Positions 13,463 to 26,355 of a stretch of DNA of 64,000 bases are shown here, in pieces. The notes under the pieces are model-generated. The model did no database searches. It was not told the origin of the DNA and saw only the letters and a program-made list of their open reading frames with translations. Made by a program: the position numbers and the translations under genes. Source of the stretch: Baylisascaris procyonis (taxonomy: Eukaryota > Nematoda > Chromadorea > Rhabditida > Ascarididae); contig JAZARR010000008.1 of assembly GCA_037389465.1 (NCBI GenBank), forward strand, positions 930,001 to 994,000, in the 5' to 3' direction. How positions within the stretch are numbered: position 1 is the first letter of the stretch; each line of letters starts with the position of its first letter.

Positions 13463-16400
13463 ATATATATATATATATATATAATGGGATTCGGATTTCA
13501 TATCAATGATCATAAATGAGAACACTTCGCACTCAAAATATTTAGAGCCAAATGCGCAGAAATATTCTAGAAATAAACTAATTAATCTTGTTTGGGGCAT
13601 TGTTTTCTATATTATACAGTAGAAGGTACCATTGCATTATATAGCTAGAAATACCACTGCTCCTTTCATCAACTGATAATTAAAGCAATTTTCAGCATAA
13701 ATCAAAAAATTTAAATAAAACACTCTATTGGCGCATTAAGTTTCAAACATTAAAAGCATTTTTCTTTCGAGATGGTAAATGTAATATTTTTTATAACCAC
13801 TGTAATGCATTCGTCAGTGTACTATACAATTGAGACTGCATTATACTATTGAAGATTCAATAGCAATATGCTTGAATTAGATAGACATTTGTGCAATTAG
13901 TCAATATTGGCACTCATTCATTCCCGCATATCCAGGCTCATTTGCTGATTAATCCATCGTCCACTGCGACAAGGCTTATTTTAATGGATTTCTTGCAGTG
14001 CATAAGTGAACATTAGTGCCGGTGTGCTCAGAGAATTGAGACGATCCTGACTCTAATGAGCTCAATCTCGAAGCTAAGAGAACTTGGGAATTATAGGAAT
14101 TCCCATCCAATCTTAGCGTTCACTAGGTAATCCAATTCTTCTATAGCAATAATTAATGCAACGTAAAATTTTTTTAACATTACCAAAAATAAAAGAATTT
14201 TATCTTAGGCGTTTTAAAAAATTATGTTATGTGCTAATGGTACTTCGGATTTCTACCAGCATTCCCTTAAATCCTCTTCAATAACAAATAAATCTAGTAT
14301 TCCCCACTCCAACACATAATGCAATTCGATTTTTTTCCCACCTTGGCAGTTCTTTTTGAGAAAATTTACAGTCTCTGTGAATTACTTCGAGAAGGATTAA
14401 TTGAAATTTCCATTATAACTTCTAAATGAGCGGTAAAGAAAAAGTAGAATAAAAATATAGTAACGATCAGGATCAATTATTAAGGGGTATTATTCTAGCG
14501 CAGTATATGCAAACGGGCACACAATATTTAGGTCGGTAAATGCTTATGAATAACTGCACCGTCGATAAATATGCCCTGAGGGGATGTAATTTGATTTGAT
14601 AACATGAAAATGTTGAATTAGCAACCACTTACTTGAAGGAGGTATCTACTGAATATATAATCGTCGCCACATTCGGCAAAGAACTATATGGATTCGTTCA
14701 AAGTGAATAAATCTCCATAAATACCCCCCCCCCATCCAGAAATCATCATGTTTTGCTTATGGCATCCAAATCATTCTGCATTCCCTTTGGTGACTCTTTC
14801 TATCTATGCCGAAATATCGAGTAAAAAGTCGAATTACTACAATACAAGATCGTTCTTACAAGTAAAACAAAATCAATTGAAAAATAAAAGATGAGTGCGA
14901 GCAATATAGTGGCGAAACACGATCTCGTACACTATTATTTAATGGGCCAGTACGACATTGAAATAAACGATCTACTTTTCAGTAGGCACATTCGCCATTT
15001 ATGCACCCATAATGGTTGATTTTATCGAAGATGTGATTTGAATATACCTCAGTGTTGATAGCTCCCCCTTCACCATTCCAATTCTGTACTTTCCGCTTAA
15101 AGAAATGTTCGAATTTAAAATTATTTTCCTGGAACGGATTCATGTATTTCATTTAACTTTTTAAAATTTTCTTCATCAAATTGAATCATCCGTACTCCTG
15201 AAAAATCCAAAAAAATCCGAAAATCCATTTTATTTGAATTTTTTAAATTCACATTTGCACTTTGCAGTTTTCATTGACATCTCACTTTTATTTTTTTCTT
15301 CGTATATAATATACATACCTTTAGAATGATTTCGTTTTTCTTAAATCATTTATATATCCAATTCAAATCTTTTTTCATCTTTAATGTTGTTTCGTTTTGA
15401 AATATTATTTACATATGACGCTGCCTTATTTCGCTTAGTATTGAAAATCTGCATTTCCACTGCATTCCCTAATGGGCGTTTCCCATCGAGCATTTGAATA
15501 TTTCATCATTGTTTAATTAAATCTAATACAAATAAATCGTTGCGATCACTAATGTAAAGTTACCCGAAATATCTAAAACATTTCCCGTGGGTAATTCAAA
15601 GAAGTGGCAACTCGATGGATTTATTCTTATGGGAATGTGCGAATGTAGTTCACGTTTGCATTTAATCCAATTACAATATTAATGCGTGTTGCCGCATTGC
15701 GAGTGAAATTCAGCAAATGAGTCCAAACGTTGTGAAATCCGCTTATACGTTGACTATGCTCAAGTTTCTTACTCTTATCTATCGATCATCTTTCTTTTCT
15801 TTATTCGTATAGTTGATAGAGTTAAAATTTCCTTAATTTTTAAAAGATCTTTTATTAATTTTTATTCTGTTATAAAATGGAATGGGATATTTTTGACAAA
15901 AGGATATTAAAGGATCTCTAATACATCCGTCTTATCACTAAAATATGGGCGAATTCGTGCAACGAAAGATGAATTACATTATCGTCAACATGGGAAGTCT
16001 ATGCAATCGTATGGAAGAAAAAAGTTGCTTCCAATATATTGTGCAAAATCGCACTGCACTCAACATCTAAAATACCGATAGCAATTCGCAAGAAAAAAAA
16101 ATACTGAGAAAAATTAGCTTTTAATAGAAAAAGAAATTTTTTTTTTCGATCTAGACTCTCATGGGAGTTACGGAATGAGAAATTGATCGGCGAATGAATC
16201 GACGATCGCATAAATAATCCTCGAAAATGTGGTCAGATAATTTCCAAATTTGTATAACAAATTTTTTGAAGATATTTACATAATATGTTCTCATTTATTT
16301 TATATATTTTGATATTTGCAGTGATCGGAAACCTCCTAATAGCCAAAAATTAGTTTAGCATATTTCAGCGATACAAAGCCCTACGAGAAATTCATACCCC

Positions 16401-19400
16401 ACCCTTCGACATCAACTCTATGTTTGTCTACGCTTATATGTCTGTGTTGTTTCCGAAACGAAAAGAAATAAAGTAAAAATGAAAGAAAAATATAGAAAAA
16501 AAATAACGGAAGCCTAATAATGTGTTAGGCCGACCGGTTACAAAAATAACTTAAAAAGACTCTCTTTTATGCGTCAGATTAATAAAATAAGCTTACAAAT
16601 TTGACAACACATTTAACTGCCAATAAAACTGAGTAAAAATAATGCGAAGAGAAGAAATTATTGTGAATTAAAGCTTCAAACCTTCTATGAATTAAACTAG
16701 CGTACTTGATGCAAAGGCAGGCAAAATTAGATCAGTGTTATACAAAGCTTCAAACCTTAGAGCACTGCCAGTTTTCTAAATACGACAGGTCATGCCATAG
16801 GTAGAGAACATATTTCAGGTAAGAAGCATATTTTCTAATATCCAAAATGTTGAAATAATTATGCTGAATAATAATAATAAATGTTTAGAAAAATCATAGA
16901 AGCATAATGAAATAATAAAGCTAAGAAAGCACTTCTAATTGAATAAAAATGCACAGATTAGCACATTCATCTATAAATACTAGAAAATTGGGATAATTTT
17001 CAAAAAATTGCGTTATAATTCGGCTAATATGGGACGACAAGAATCAGAAAAACCAAAACAATCCATTAGTCTGAAAGTCTGCAATACCGATTCTATGGAT
17101 TTATTGAGTTACTACCTTTTTTCATACATCTTATAACCATCGACATAATCTTTCAATAAAATCTGTTGACATCACGAACGAAAGCCCACCATCTAGTAAC
17201 CCGACATGGTGACGATGTGATAACGAAACACAACCAGCATGTATGAACAGATAGAGTAGTAATGAGTGTTGTTTATCTATGGGGAATCGTTGTTGCGTGA
17301 CCTTGCGGTTGTTTGCCTGAAGGCATCTCATTATATGAATCGGTCGAAATAGGCAAATACATCTTTTTCTAGAAAATTTTGTCTGCAAAATGCTGATCAA
17401 AGATCATCGCGCAAAATCATAACAATTTAATGTAATGTATTTTTCGATAAATAAACACATTTTGATCACATTCGTTATTGGAATTAAAATACGCAAAAAA
17501 TGCGATGAAAATGTATCATCACAAAAAATTTTCTCCCCGATTTACAAAAACAAAAACATTTCCTCAACAAAATGAAATAGATTAGCATAAAAAATTGTAT
17601 ATTTCGAATTGATTAGATACAGGCCCTCGAAAGGAGCCGTAGATTCAATGATATAAACGATAAAGTGGCTATTTATCTAACAATCTTCCTTTCGAACTTC
17701 TACCCCTCAAATGTATAAATTAAACAAAAAATATCTGCGTGAAAATGAGCATGGCCATCAATGCTGAACATGTTCCAAGTTGTATGGATAGCCTATTTAA
17801 TACCTACAAATTATATTGCTACTATATTGGACATCTTTTTTGATCTACTTCAACAAAGGAACATCTTCCTTATGATCCCGGTCAGTGAATTCTAAGACTG
17901 CTAAAACTTTATCATATTATATGAAGCATACATGAAGTATAAGTATATTTTCTTCGATCACCGTAATGCACTTAGAGAGCATGCTCAAGAAATAATGGTG
18001 GCAAATGATTTAAAATTTAGGATGACCTACGAGGGATCTCTCAAAAGTCTTTGCAGATGTAATTGCCAAATTGCTCGATGGCGCAATGAAGTCGATCCTT
18101 TCGGTGACCATCATCGTTGCTTTAGTATATTAATTTGAGCTAAATTTCACCCCTGTTTGTATTTTTTGCATTTTTCCCTAACCGTTTTCCTATAGGATTG
18201 GAAGATAGTCCTTCCAACATTACAAATATTTTTTGCATAAAAATCATTCGTAGAAAGGAAACATATTTTCATGTTATATTTTATAAGCAATGCATACTTT
18301 ACCACGCCTCCTCACTTAAGAGCTCAGGATCGATCTCAGCAAATTGGCGAAGTTCTCATGCAACCATGGATAAAAATATTGGCATTTCCCGAACTCTTTG
18401 ATCTCAGCAAAATTAATTAGTAATCCAAGTTTCAAAAACTTCAACGATTGAACAAATTTTGATTAAATCGATTCTCAATACAAATGATGCCAAGGTTTTT
18501 TCAAAAATCCTAAACGCGCTTAATGTTACCACGTGACAACGACAATTTCTCATATGATGTACATGGAATTCACATGAACTGCGCGGTTATCGATATAGGG
18601 TTTGGTTCCGTTAGAGGACAAACAAGATTAAAAAAGATAACAAAATTTTGCTGGCAAAGAAATTAATAGAAAAATGAAAGGAACTTCACAAAAAAAGAGA
18701 TAACAAATCACATTAGATAACACTCAAACGAGCATGAACCGTTTCAAGGATGAATTGCAGCGAAATCGACGAAAAGAAGAAAGGCACACTGATCACAGCA
18801 TAAATGCAACAATTTATAACAATACCTTTAGCCGAAGGGGATGATACTATCATCACCGCTTGCACCATAGGCACAACCCTTCTTTATACAGTGAACTGAG
18901 CAATTCTAAATCGAGGTTGCGAAATGTTGGCTAAAGGCCTTGAGGATCTTCCATATGGGATGCAGATTCTTAATAAAATATAACAGATTAAAAAGTCGGG
19001 GATGAGATATCGCAGTGCGCTTCGGAGATTTTAAAAAAGGGCATAAAATGGTACCCTCCAAACACTGCGTCGCTACTTAGCAATGAAATTCGACGAGAGG
19101 CATCTATACAAACATCGAAAATCAGCAAATGGGGAGACGGGAGGGACCATTACGATCATAAACGCCTAAACAAAAGTAAGTTCTTCCCAGAGGCTACAAG
19201 TACGAATTGCCGATCGCGAAGGCAAGCACCGCGGAATGCAAGAAAGATAGCTGAAGGCAAGCAATACAGAACGGCATTATCGATAAGCAATTAAAAGAGG
19301 ATGACAAAAGCCGAGTTATATAAATATTCTTGAGGAATATAATAGCGCCATCATAGATAGAAATATCGACATAACCATACTAATGCTATACAACAGTTCT

Positions 19401-19484
19401 TACATTTCATATAGCCAGGCGACCATCTACATTGGATAATCAACATGCTGAGAACAGTATCCATCAATCATCACACCTGCAACC

Positions 19485-21850
19485 AACGGAAAATGAAGTA
19501 AGACCGCAGCATTGTTTTCAAAGCCTTCGGCGAAAAAAGAATACTAAACGAATAAAAGCAGCTGCATGTTTCCGATAATCGAACGCATAGTACACATTCT
19601 TCAAGCTTTAGCTATTCATGTCCTCAAACGGCGCACACAAAGGTGGTCGTATGGCCTAGTGGGTAAGGTGTCGGACTCATGAGAAGAGGGCTGCAAGTTC
19701 GACCCCCACCTCTGCCTGGGGAGTTTTGTAAGATTTGTGTCATTCCGCGCTCGATTTCCAATCAAACTTCCCAGCCCTGCTAGTCATGGAGAGTTCAAAG
19801 ATCAATTGTAAATGCTCTGAGGTTTGTGGACTGAGGCAGCTTTACGAAGTAGTACCCAGGTTCGACCCCCGCCTCTGCCTCGGGAGTTTTGTAAGATTTG
19901 TGTCATTCCGCGCTCGATTTCCAATCAAACTTCCCAGCCCTGCTAGTCATGGAGAGTTCAAAGATCAATTGTAAATGCTCTGAGGTTTGTGGACTGAGGC
20001 AGCTTTACGAAGTAGTACCCAGGTTCGACCCCCGCCTCTGCCTCGGGAGTTTTGTAAGATTTGTGTCATTCCGCGCTCGATTTCCAATCAAACTTCCCAG
20101 CCCTGCTAGTCATGGAGAGTTCAAAGATCAATTGTAAATGCTCTGAGGTTTGTGGACTGAGGCAGCTTTACGAAGTAGTACCCAGGTTCGACCACAGCCT
20201 CTGCGTCAGGAGTTTTGTAAGATTTGTATCATTCCGCACTGGATTTCCAATCAAACTTCTAAGCCTTGCTAGTCGTGGAGAGTTTGGTTTCTTCAAAAAG
20301 TGGTTGTAATTGCTCTGAGGTTTGTCGGCTAAAGCAGCTTAACGATCAGACTGAACGGGTTGTATTGAATTAAATCGAATCTATCAAATAGTATAAAGGT
20401 TCAACCTCTGCCTGGCTCAGAAGGGGCTTCGCCCCATTCTTCTTGTACTTCACATAAAAGTGGAGGAGATGCTTCGCCCCACCCTCTGTGCACCACAAAC
20501 AAACGGGAAGGGGAACGGCAGCCAACTCTCCACCCTCGCAATCCCAACCTACGGCTTTAACACTAAGCCGATTCTACCATTTCACCAAAATGGCGAAATT
20601 TTTAACATTCTTTAATGTGGGTCTATGTTCTCCTTTCAAATCCTTTTCTTCTCACAACGTATTGCGAAGTTTTTGTTAGAAAATATGATTGAGGTGGCAT
20701 CGATCGCTAAGAACGTGTACGCTATCTCAGTTCTCTTCCGTGCGCACGTCTTTTGCTTATTGCTCCAGCCATGTTGCACTGGCTTCATATACGGTGAATT
20801 CGGGATCATTTTCAAAAAAAATTAGCGAACTTTTGATGCGAAAGGTCGAGTTGCCAAAGCACTATGCTATGATTTTTTACGGGCTAATGGGGGAGGGAGC
20901 TGGAGGGGAATGCTGCCGATGTAATATAAATAGGATTGTAGAAGATGAGTTTCCTTAATGCCATAGGATGGTTTTGCATTGTTGGCTTGTTTTAGTCTTA
21001 CCAGCCGTTCCATAAATTGGATTATTGAACACCTTTTAATATGTGCCATCTTCTATCCAATCAATTCAACTCTTATATGAGGTCATTTTTGAGCGTTTTT
21101 GCTCTATGAATCTATTTTAATCATATGTAAATACTTTCTCTTGTTTTTTATTCTTTGGAAATATACGAAGCGCAATGTAACTGATAGAGAATAATATTTT
21201 GAATTTCAGAATTCAAGGATTCGCATAGAATCGGTACAAATTATATTTTAGGGTGTGAAATTCCAGAAATATGATTTAAAAGGAAGCAAAACTTTATGCC
21301 GTTGATTATCCCCCTCCCCCTTATATGTGAAACTTAATAAATATTCAAATTTCAATTTTTTGTTCAAAAAACATTTTCGACATTAACATAACAGAAGACA
21401 TGCAACAGAAGACATTAACAATAATTAATATGGGGGGGGGGGGATTAGAGGAAGGTTTTGTTGCATCGATGGGATATGATAACGGCTACCTAAGTTTCGT
21501 GATTGCAACCTGTACAAGGAGCGTCAGTACCATCTCACCCATCCCATCTCCAAAAAAGAAGACTAGGTGATAGACAATGTATAATATAATTTTTTACCCA
21601 TGTTGGTAAAAATATGGGTAAATCACTGCGTCTACATTTTGCTCTTTTTTTTACAAAAACATCAAAAAATAAAGAAATTTATGCTGTTCTGGTTGTCACA
21701 CTTAAAAGCTTAGAGATTTGTTTAATATATTGTTCGATTAATTTAGTAGTAAACTTTGTCATCTCACTCCTTTTTTTTAGTTAAGGAGAGGGAATTGAGG
21801 GGCATGGTGGAGGTGGGAAGTGAGGAAGATATGACGTAAAGCTAAGTCTA
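19485..21850 (+). repeat. Macrosatellite unit 1 (about 2.37 kb)
   Basis: First of three tandem copies. In order it has a 5' segment of about 155 bp, a tRNA-like head at about 19642-19720, three 163-bp monomers starting near 19735, 19898 and 20061, then a unique-looking tail of about 1.5 kb. The tail includes two hairpin motifs built on GCTTCGCCCC near 20426 and 20472 and a G-run near 21433. It is nearly identical to unit 2 at an offset of 2365 bp, while its 5' segment is more diverged. Short frames repeat between units because the DNA is duplicated; none resembles a known protein. Confidence 0.92.
19642..19720 (+). other. tRNA-like head of unit 1 (A and B boxes)
   Basis: TGGCCTAGTGGG at 19652-19663 fits the Pol III A box, and GTTCGACCCC at 19697-19706 fits the B box. 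The spacing is about that of a tRNA gene, and a CTCATGA loop lies where a Met (CAT) anticodon would be. The anticodon and T stems do not pair properly, so I call it tRNA-derived, as in the head of a SINE, and not a working tRNA gene. Confidence 0.7.
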
Positions 21851-24215
21851 AACGGAAAATGAAGTAAGACCGTAGCATGATTATCAAAATCTTTGGCGAA
21901 AAAGAATACTAAACGAACAAAAGCAGCTTTATGTTTCCGGTAAACCGACGCAGAGTACACTTTCTTCAAGCTTTAGCTATTCACGTCCTCAAACAGCGCA
22001 GGCAGGGGTGGTCGTGTGGCGTAGCGGGTAAGGCGTCGGGCTCATGAGAAGAGGGCTGCAAGTTCGACCCCCACCTCTGCCTGGGGAGTTTTGTAAGATT
22101 TGTGTCATTCCGCGCTGGATTTCCAATCAAACTTCCCAGCCCTGCTAGTCATGGAGAGTTCAAAGATCAATTGTAAACGCTATGAGGTTTGTGGGCTGAG
22201 GCGGCTTTACGAAGTAGTACCCAGGTTCGACCCCCACCTCTGCCTGGGGAGTTTTGTAAGATTTGTGTCATTCCGCGCTCGATTTCCAATCAAACTTCCC
22301 AGCCCTGCTAGTCATGGAGAGTTCAAAGATCAATTGTAAACGCTATGAGGTTTGTGGGCTGAGGCGGCTTTACGAAGTAGTACCCAGGTTCGACCCCCGC
22401 CTCTGCCTCGGGAGTTTTGTAAGATTTGTGTCATTCCGCGCTCGATTTCCAATCAAACTTCCCAGCCCTGCTAGTCATGGAGAGTTCAAAGATCAATTGT
22501 AAATGCTCTGAGGTTTGTGGACTGAGGCAGCTTTACGAAGTAGTACCCAGGTTCGACCACAGCCTCTGCGTCAGGAGTTTTGTAAGATTTGTATCATTCC
22601 GCACTGGATTTCCAATGAAACTTCTAAGCCTTGCTAGTCGTGGAGAGTTTGGTTTCTTCAAAAAGTGGTTGTAATTGCTCTGAGGTTTGTCGGCTAAAGC
22701 AGCTTAACGATCAGACTGAACGGGTTGTATTGAATTAAATCGAATCTATCAAATAGTATAAAGGTTCAACCTCTGCCTGGCTCAGAAGGGGCTTCGCCCC
22801 ATTCTTCTTGTACTTCACATAAAAGTGGAGGAGATGCTTCGCCCCACCCTCTGTGCACCACAAACAAACGGGAAGGGGAACGGCAGCCAACTCTCCACCC
22901 TCGCAATCCCAACCTACGGCTTTAACACTAAGCCGATTCTACCATTTCACCAAAATGGCGAAATTTTTAACATTCTTTAATGTGGGTCTATGTTCTCCTT
23001 TCAAATCCTTTTCTTCTCACAACGTATTGCGAAGTTTTTGTTAGAAAATATGATTGAGGTGGCATCGATCGCTAAGAACGTGTACGCTATCTCAGTTCTC
23101 TTCCGTGCGCACGTCTTTTGCTTATTGCTCCAGCCATGTTGCACTGGCTTCATATACGGTGAATTCGGGATCATTTTCAAAAAAATTAGCGAACTTTTGA
23201 TGCGAAAGGTCGAGTTGCCAAAGCACTATGCTATGATTTTTTACGGGCTAATGGGGGAGGGAGCTGGAGGGGAATGCTGCCGATGTAATATAAATAGGAT
23301 TGTAGAAGATGAGTTTCCTTAATGCCATAGGATGGTTTTGCATTGTTGGCTTGTTTTAGTCTTACCAGCCGTTCCATAAATTGGATTATTGAACACCTTT
23401 TAATATGTGCCATCTTCTATCCAATCAATTCAACTCTTATATGAGGTCATTTTTGAGCGTTTTTGCTCTATGAATCTATTTTAATCATATGTAAATACTT
23501 TCTCTTGTTTTTTATTCTTTGGAAATATACGAAGCGCAATGTAACTGATAGAGAATAATATTTTGAATTTCAGAATTCAAGGATTCGCATAGAATCGGTA
23601 CAAATTATATTTTAGGGTGTGAAATTCCAGAAATATGATTTAAAAGGAAGCAAAACTTTATGCCGTTGATTATCCCCCTCCCCCTTATATGTGAAACTTA
23701 ATAAATATTCAAATTTCAATTTTTTGTTCAAAAAACATTTTCGACATTAACATAACAGAAGACATGCAACAGAAGACATTAACAATAATTAATATGGGGG
23801 GGGGGGGGATTAGAGGAAGGTTTTGTTGCATCGATGGGATATGATAACGGCTACCTAAGTTTCGTGATTGCAACCTGTACAAGGAGCGTCAGTACCATCT
23901 CACCCATCCCATCTCCAAAAAAGAAGACTAGGTGATAGACAATGTATAATATAATTTTTTACCCATGTTGGTAAAAATATGGGTAAATCACTGCGTCTAC
24001 ATTTTGCTCTTTTTTTTACAAAAACATCAAAAAATAAAGAAATTTATGCTGTTCTGGTTGTCACACTTAAAAGCTTAGAGATTTGTTTAATATATTGTTC
24101 GATTAATTTAGTAGTAAACTTTGTCATCTCACTCCTTTTTTTTAGTTAAGGAGAGGGAATTGAGGGGCATGGTGGAGGTGGGAAGTGAGGAAGATATGAC
24201 GTAAAGCTAAGTCTA
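21851..24215 (+). repeat. Macrosatellite unit 2 (about 2.37 kb)
   Basis: Second tandem copy, in the same orientation as unit 1. It has a tRNA-like head at about 22007-22085, three 163-bp monomers starting near 22100, 22263 and 22426, and the same tail. It differs from unit 1 by scattered substitutions and homopolymer length changes, for example the A-run near 23178 and the G-run near 23797. The near-identity over the tail implies recent duplication or ongoing gene conversion. Confidence 0.92.
22007..22085 (+). other. tRNA-like head of unit 2 (A and B boxes)
   Basis: TGGCGTAGCGGG at 22017-22028 is an A-box match and GTTCGACCCC at 22062-22071 is a B-box match. The CTCATGA loop is retained. Stem pairing is as poor as in unit 1, so it is judged tRNA-derived. 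Confidence 0.7.
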
Positions 24216-26217
24216 AACGGAAAATGAAGTAAGACCGTAGCATGATTATCAAAATCTTTGGCGAAAAAAGAATACTAAACGAACAAAAGCAGCTTTATGT
24301 TTCCGGTAAACCGACGCAGAGTACACTTTCTTCAAGCTTTAGCTATTCACGTCCTCAAACAGCGCAGGCAGGGGTGGTCGTGTGGCGTAGCGGGTAAGGC
24401 GTCGGGCTCATGAGAAGAGGGCTGCAAGTTCGACCCCCACCTCTGCCTGGGGAGTTTTGTAAGATTTGTGTCATTCCGCGCTGGATTTCCAATCAAACTT
24501 CCCAGCCCTGCTAGTCATGGAGAGTTCAAAGATCAATTGTAAACGCTATGAGGTTTGTGGGCTGAGGCGGCTTTACGAAGTAGTACCCAGGTTCGACCCC
24601 CACCTCTGCCTCGGGAGTTTTGTAAGATTTGTGTCATTCCGCGCTCGATTTCCAATCAAACTTCCCAGCCCTGCTAGTCATGGAGAGTTCAAAGATCAAT
24701 TGTAAACGCTATGAGGTTTGTGGGCTGAGGCAGCTTTACGAAGTAGTACCCAGGTTCGACCCCCACCTCTGCCTCGGGAGTTTTGTAAGATTTGTGTCAT
24801 TCCGCGCTGGATTTCCAATCAAACTTCCCAGCCCTGCTAGTCATGGAGAGTTCAAAGATCAATTGTAAACGCTATGAGGTTTGTGGGCTGAGGCGGCTTT
24901 ACGAAGTAGTACCCAGGTTCGACCCCCACCTCTGCCTGGGGAGTTTTGTAAGATTTGTGTCATTCCGCGCTGGATTTCCAATCAAACTTCCCAGCCCTGC
25001 TAGTCATGGAGAGTTCAAAGATCAATTGTAAACGCTATGAGGTTTGTGGGCTGAGGCGGCTTTACGAAGTAGTACCCAGGTTCGACCCCCACCTCTGCCT
25101 GGGGAGTTTTGTAAGATTTGTGTCATTCCGCGCTCGATTTCCAATCAAACTTCCCAGCCCTGCTAGTCATGGAGAGTTCAAAGATCAATTGTAAACGCTA
25201 TGAGGTTTGTGGGCTGAGGCGGCTTTACGAAGTAGTACCCAGGTTCGACCCCCACCTCTGCCTCGGGAGTTTTGTAAGATTTGTGTCATTCCGCGCTGGA
25301 TTTCCAATCAAACTTCCCAGCCCTGCTAGTCATGGAGAGTTCAAAGATCAATTGTAAACGCTATGAGGTTTGTGGGCTGAGGCGGCTTTACGAAGTAGTA
25401 CCCAGGTTCGACCCCCACCTCTGCCTAGGGAGTTTTGTAAGATTTGTGTCATTCCGCGCTCGATTTCCAATCAAACTTCCCAGCCCTGCTAGTCATGGAG
25501 AGTTCAAAGATCAATTGTAAACGCTATGAGGTTTGTGGGCTGAGGCAGCTTTACGAAGTAGTACCCAGGTTCGACCCCCACCTCTGCCTGGGGAGTTTTG
25601 TAAGATTTGTGTCATTCCGCGCTGGATTTCCAATCAAACTTCCCAGCCCTGCTAGTCATGGAGAGTTCAAAGATCAATTGTAAACGCTATGAGGTTTGTG
25701 GGCTGAGGCGGCTTTACGAAGTAGTACCCAGGTTCGACCCCCACCTCTGCCTGGGGAGTTTTGTAAGATTTGTGTCATTCCGCGCTGGATTTCCAATCAA
25801 ACTTCCCAGCCCTGCTAGTCATGGAGAGTTCAAAGATCAATTGTAAACGCTATGAGGTTTGTGGGCTGAGGCGGCTTTACGAAGTAGTACCCAGGTTCGA
25901 CCCCCACCTCTGCCTCGGGAGTTTTGTAAGATTTGTGTCATTCCGCGCTCGATTTCCAATCAAACTTCCCAGCCCTGCTAGTCATGGAGAGTTCAAAGAT
26001 CAATTGTAAACGCTATGAGGTTTGTGGGCTGAGGCGGCTTTACGAAGTAGTACCCAGGTTCGACCCCCACCTCTGCCTCGGGAGTTTTGTAAGATTTGTG
26101 TCATTCCGCGCTCGATTTCCAATCAGAGTCCTAAGCCTTGCTAGTCATGTTCAAAGATCGACTGTAAATGCTATGAGGTTTGTCGACTAAAGCAGCTTAA
26201 CGAATAGACTGAACGGG
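24216..26217 (+). repeat. Macrosatellite unit 3, expanded array, tail lost
   Basis: Third copy. It has the 5' segment, a tRNA-like head at about 24373-24451 and then ten 163-bp monomers (starts near 24466, 24629, 24792, 24955, 25118, 25281, 25444, 25607, 25770 and 25933) instead of three. The last monomer is degenerate. Homology to units 1 and 2 stops just after the gactgaacggg motif near 26217, so the 1.5-kb tail is missing. Confidence 0.92.
24373..24451 (+). other. tRNA-like head of unit 3 (A and B boxes)
   Basis: A-box match TGGCGTAGCGGG at 24383-24394 and B-box match GTTCGACCCC at 24428-24437. It is the same as the unit 2 head and leads into the ten-monomer array, in which each monomer repeats a B-box-like GGTTCGACCCC. 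Confidence 0.7.
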
Positions 26218-26355
26218 ATCAGACACTGCATAGATATATACAAACAAGCATCACCGAATGGGGTTTTCTTAAAATGCAAAAGTCGATCAAAAATAATGAA
26301 AAGAAGTGCATCAAATTAGGGAATATTTAAATGATAAACATTTGAAATAACTCAC

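Larger units (their letters stand above)
1..19484. other. AT-rich region without a supported gene
   Basis: About 19.5 kb in which I recognise no protein family, tRNA or rRNA on either strand. All open frames are short (at most 122 codons), lack conserved motifs and are not joined by convincing splice sites. It contains several simple repeats: an A-run followed by CAAAA repeats near 1340-1394, CT-rich tracts near 900-920 and 6545-6592, a GATC tetranucleotide run near 4621-4638, imperfect copies of a roughly 41-bp segment near 5938-6010, and the (AT)n and foldback elements listed separately. An unrecognised, poorly conserved gene with short exons could still be hidden here. Confidence 0.6.

Noticed and set aside
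19642..19720. Functional tRNA-Met gene
   Set aside because: A and B boxes fit, but the anticodon stem and T stem do not pair and no clear 7-bp acceptor stem can be drawn.
20488..23322. Duplicated short frames in the unit tails (for example 20488-20679 and 22990-23322)
   Set aside because: They are alike only because the 2.37-kb unit is duplicated. A one-base change in an A-run alters the frame between copies, which argues against coding.
19735..26190. Repeated 79-85 codon open frames starting CHSALDFQSNFP
   Set aside because: They recur every 163 bp, a length that is not a multiple of three, so they overlap in different frames and are by-products of the satellite. No family resemblance.
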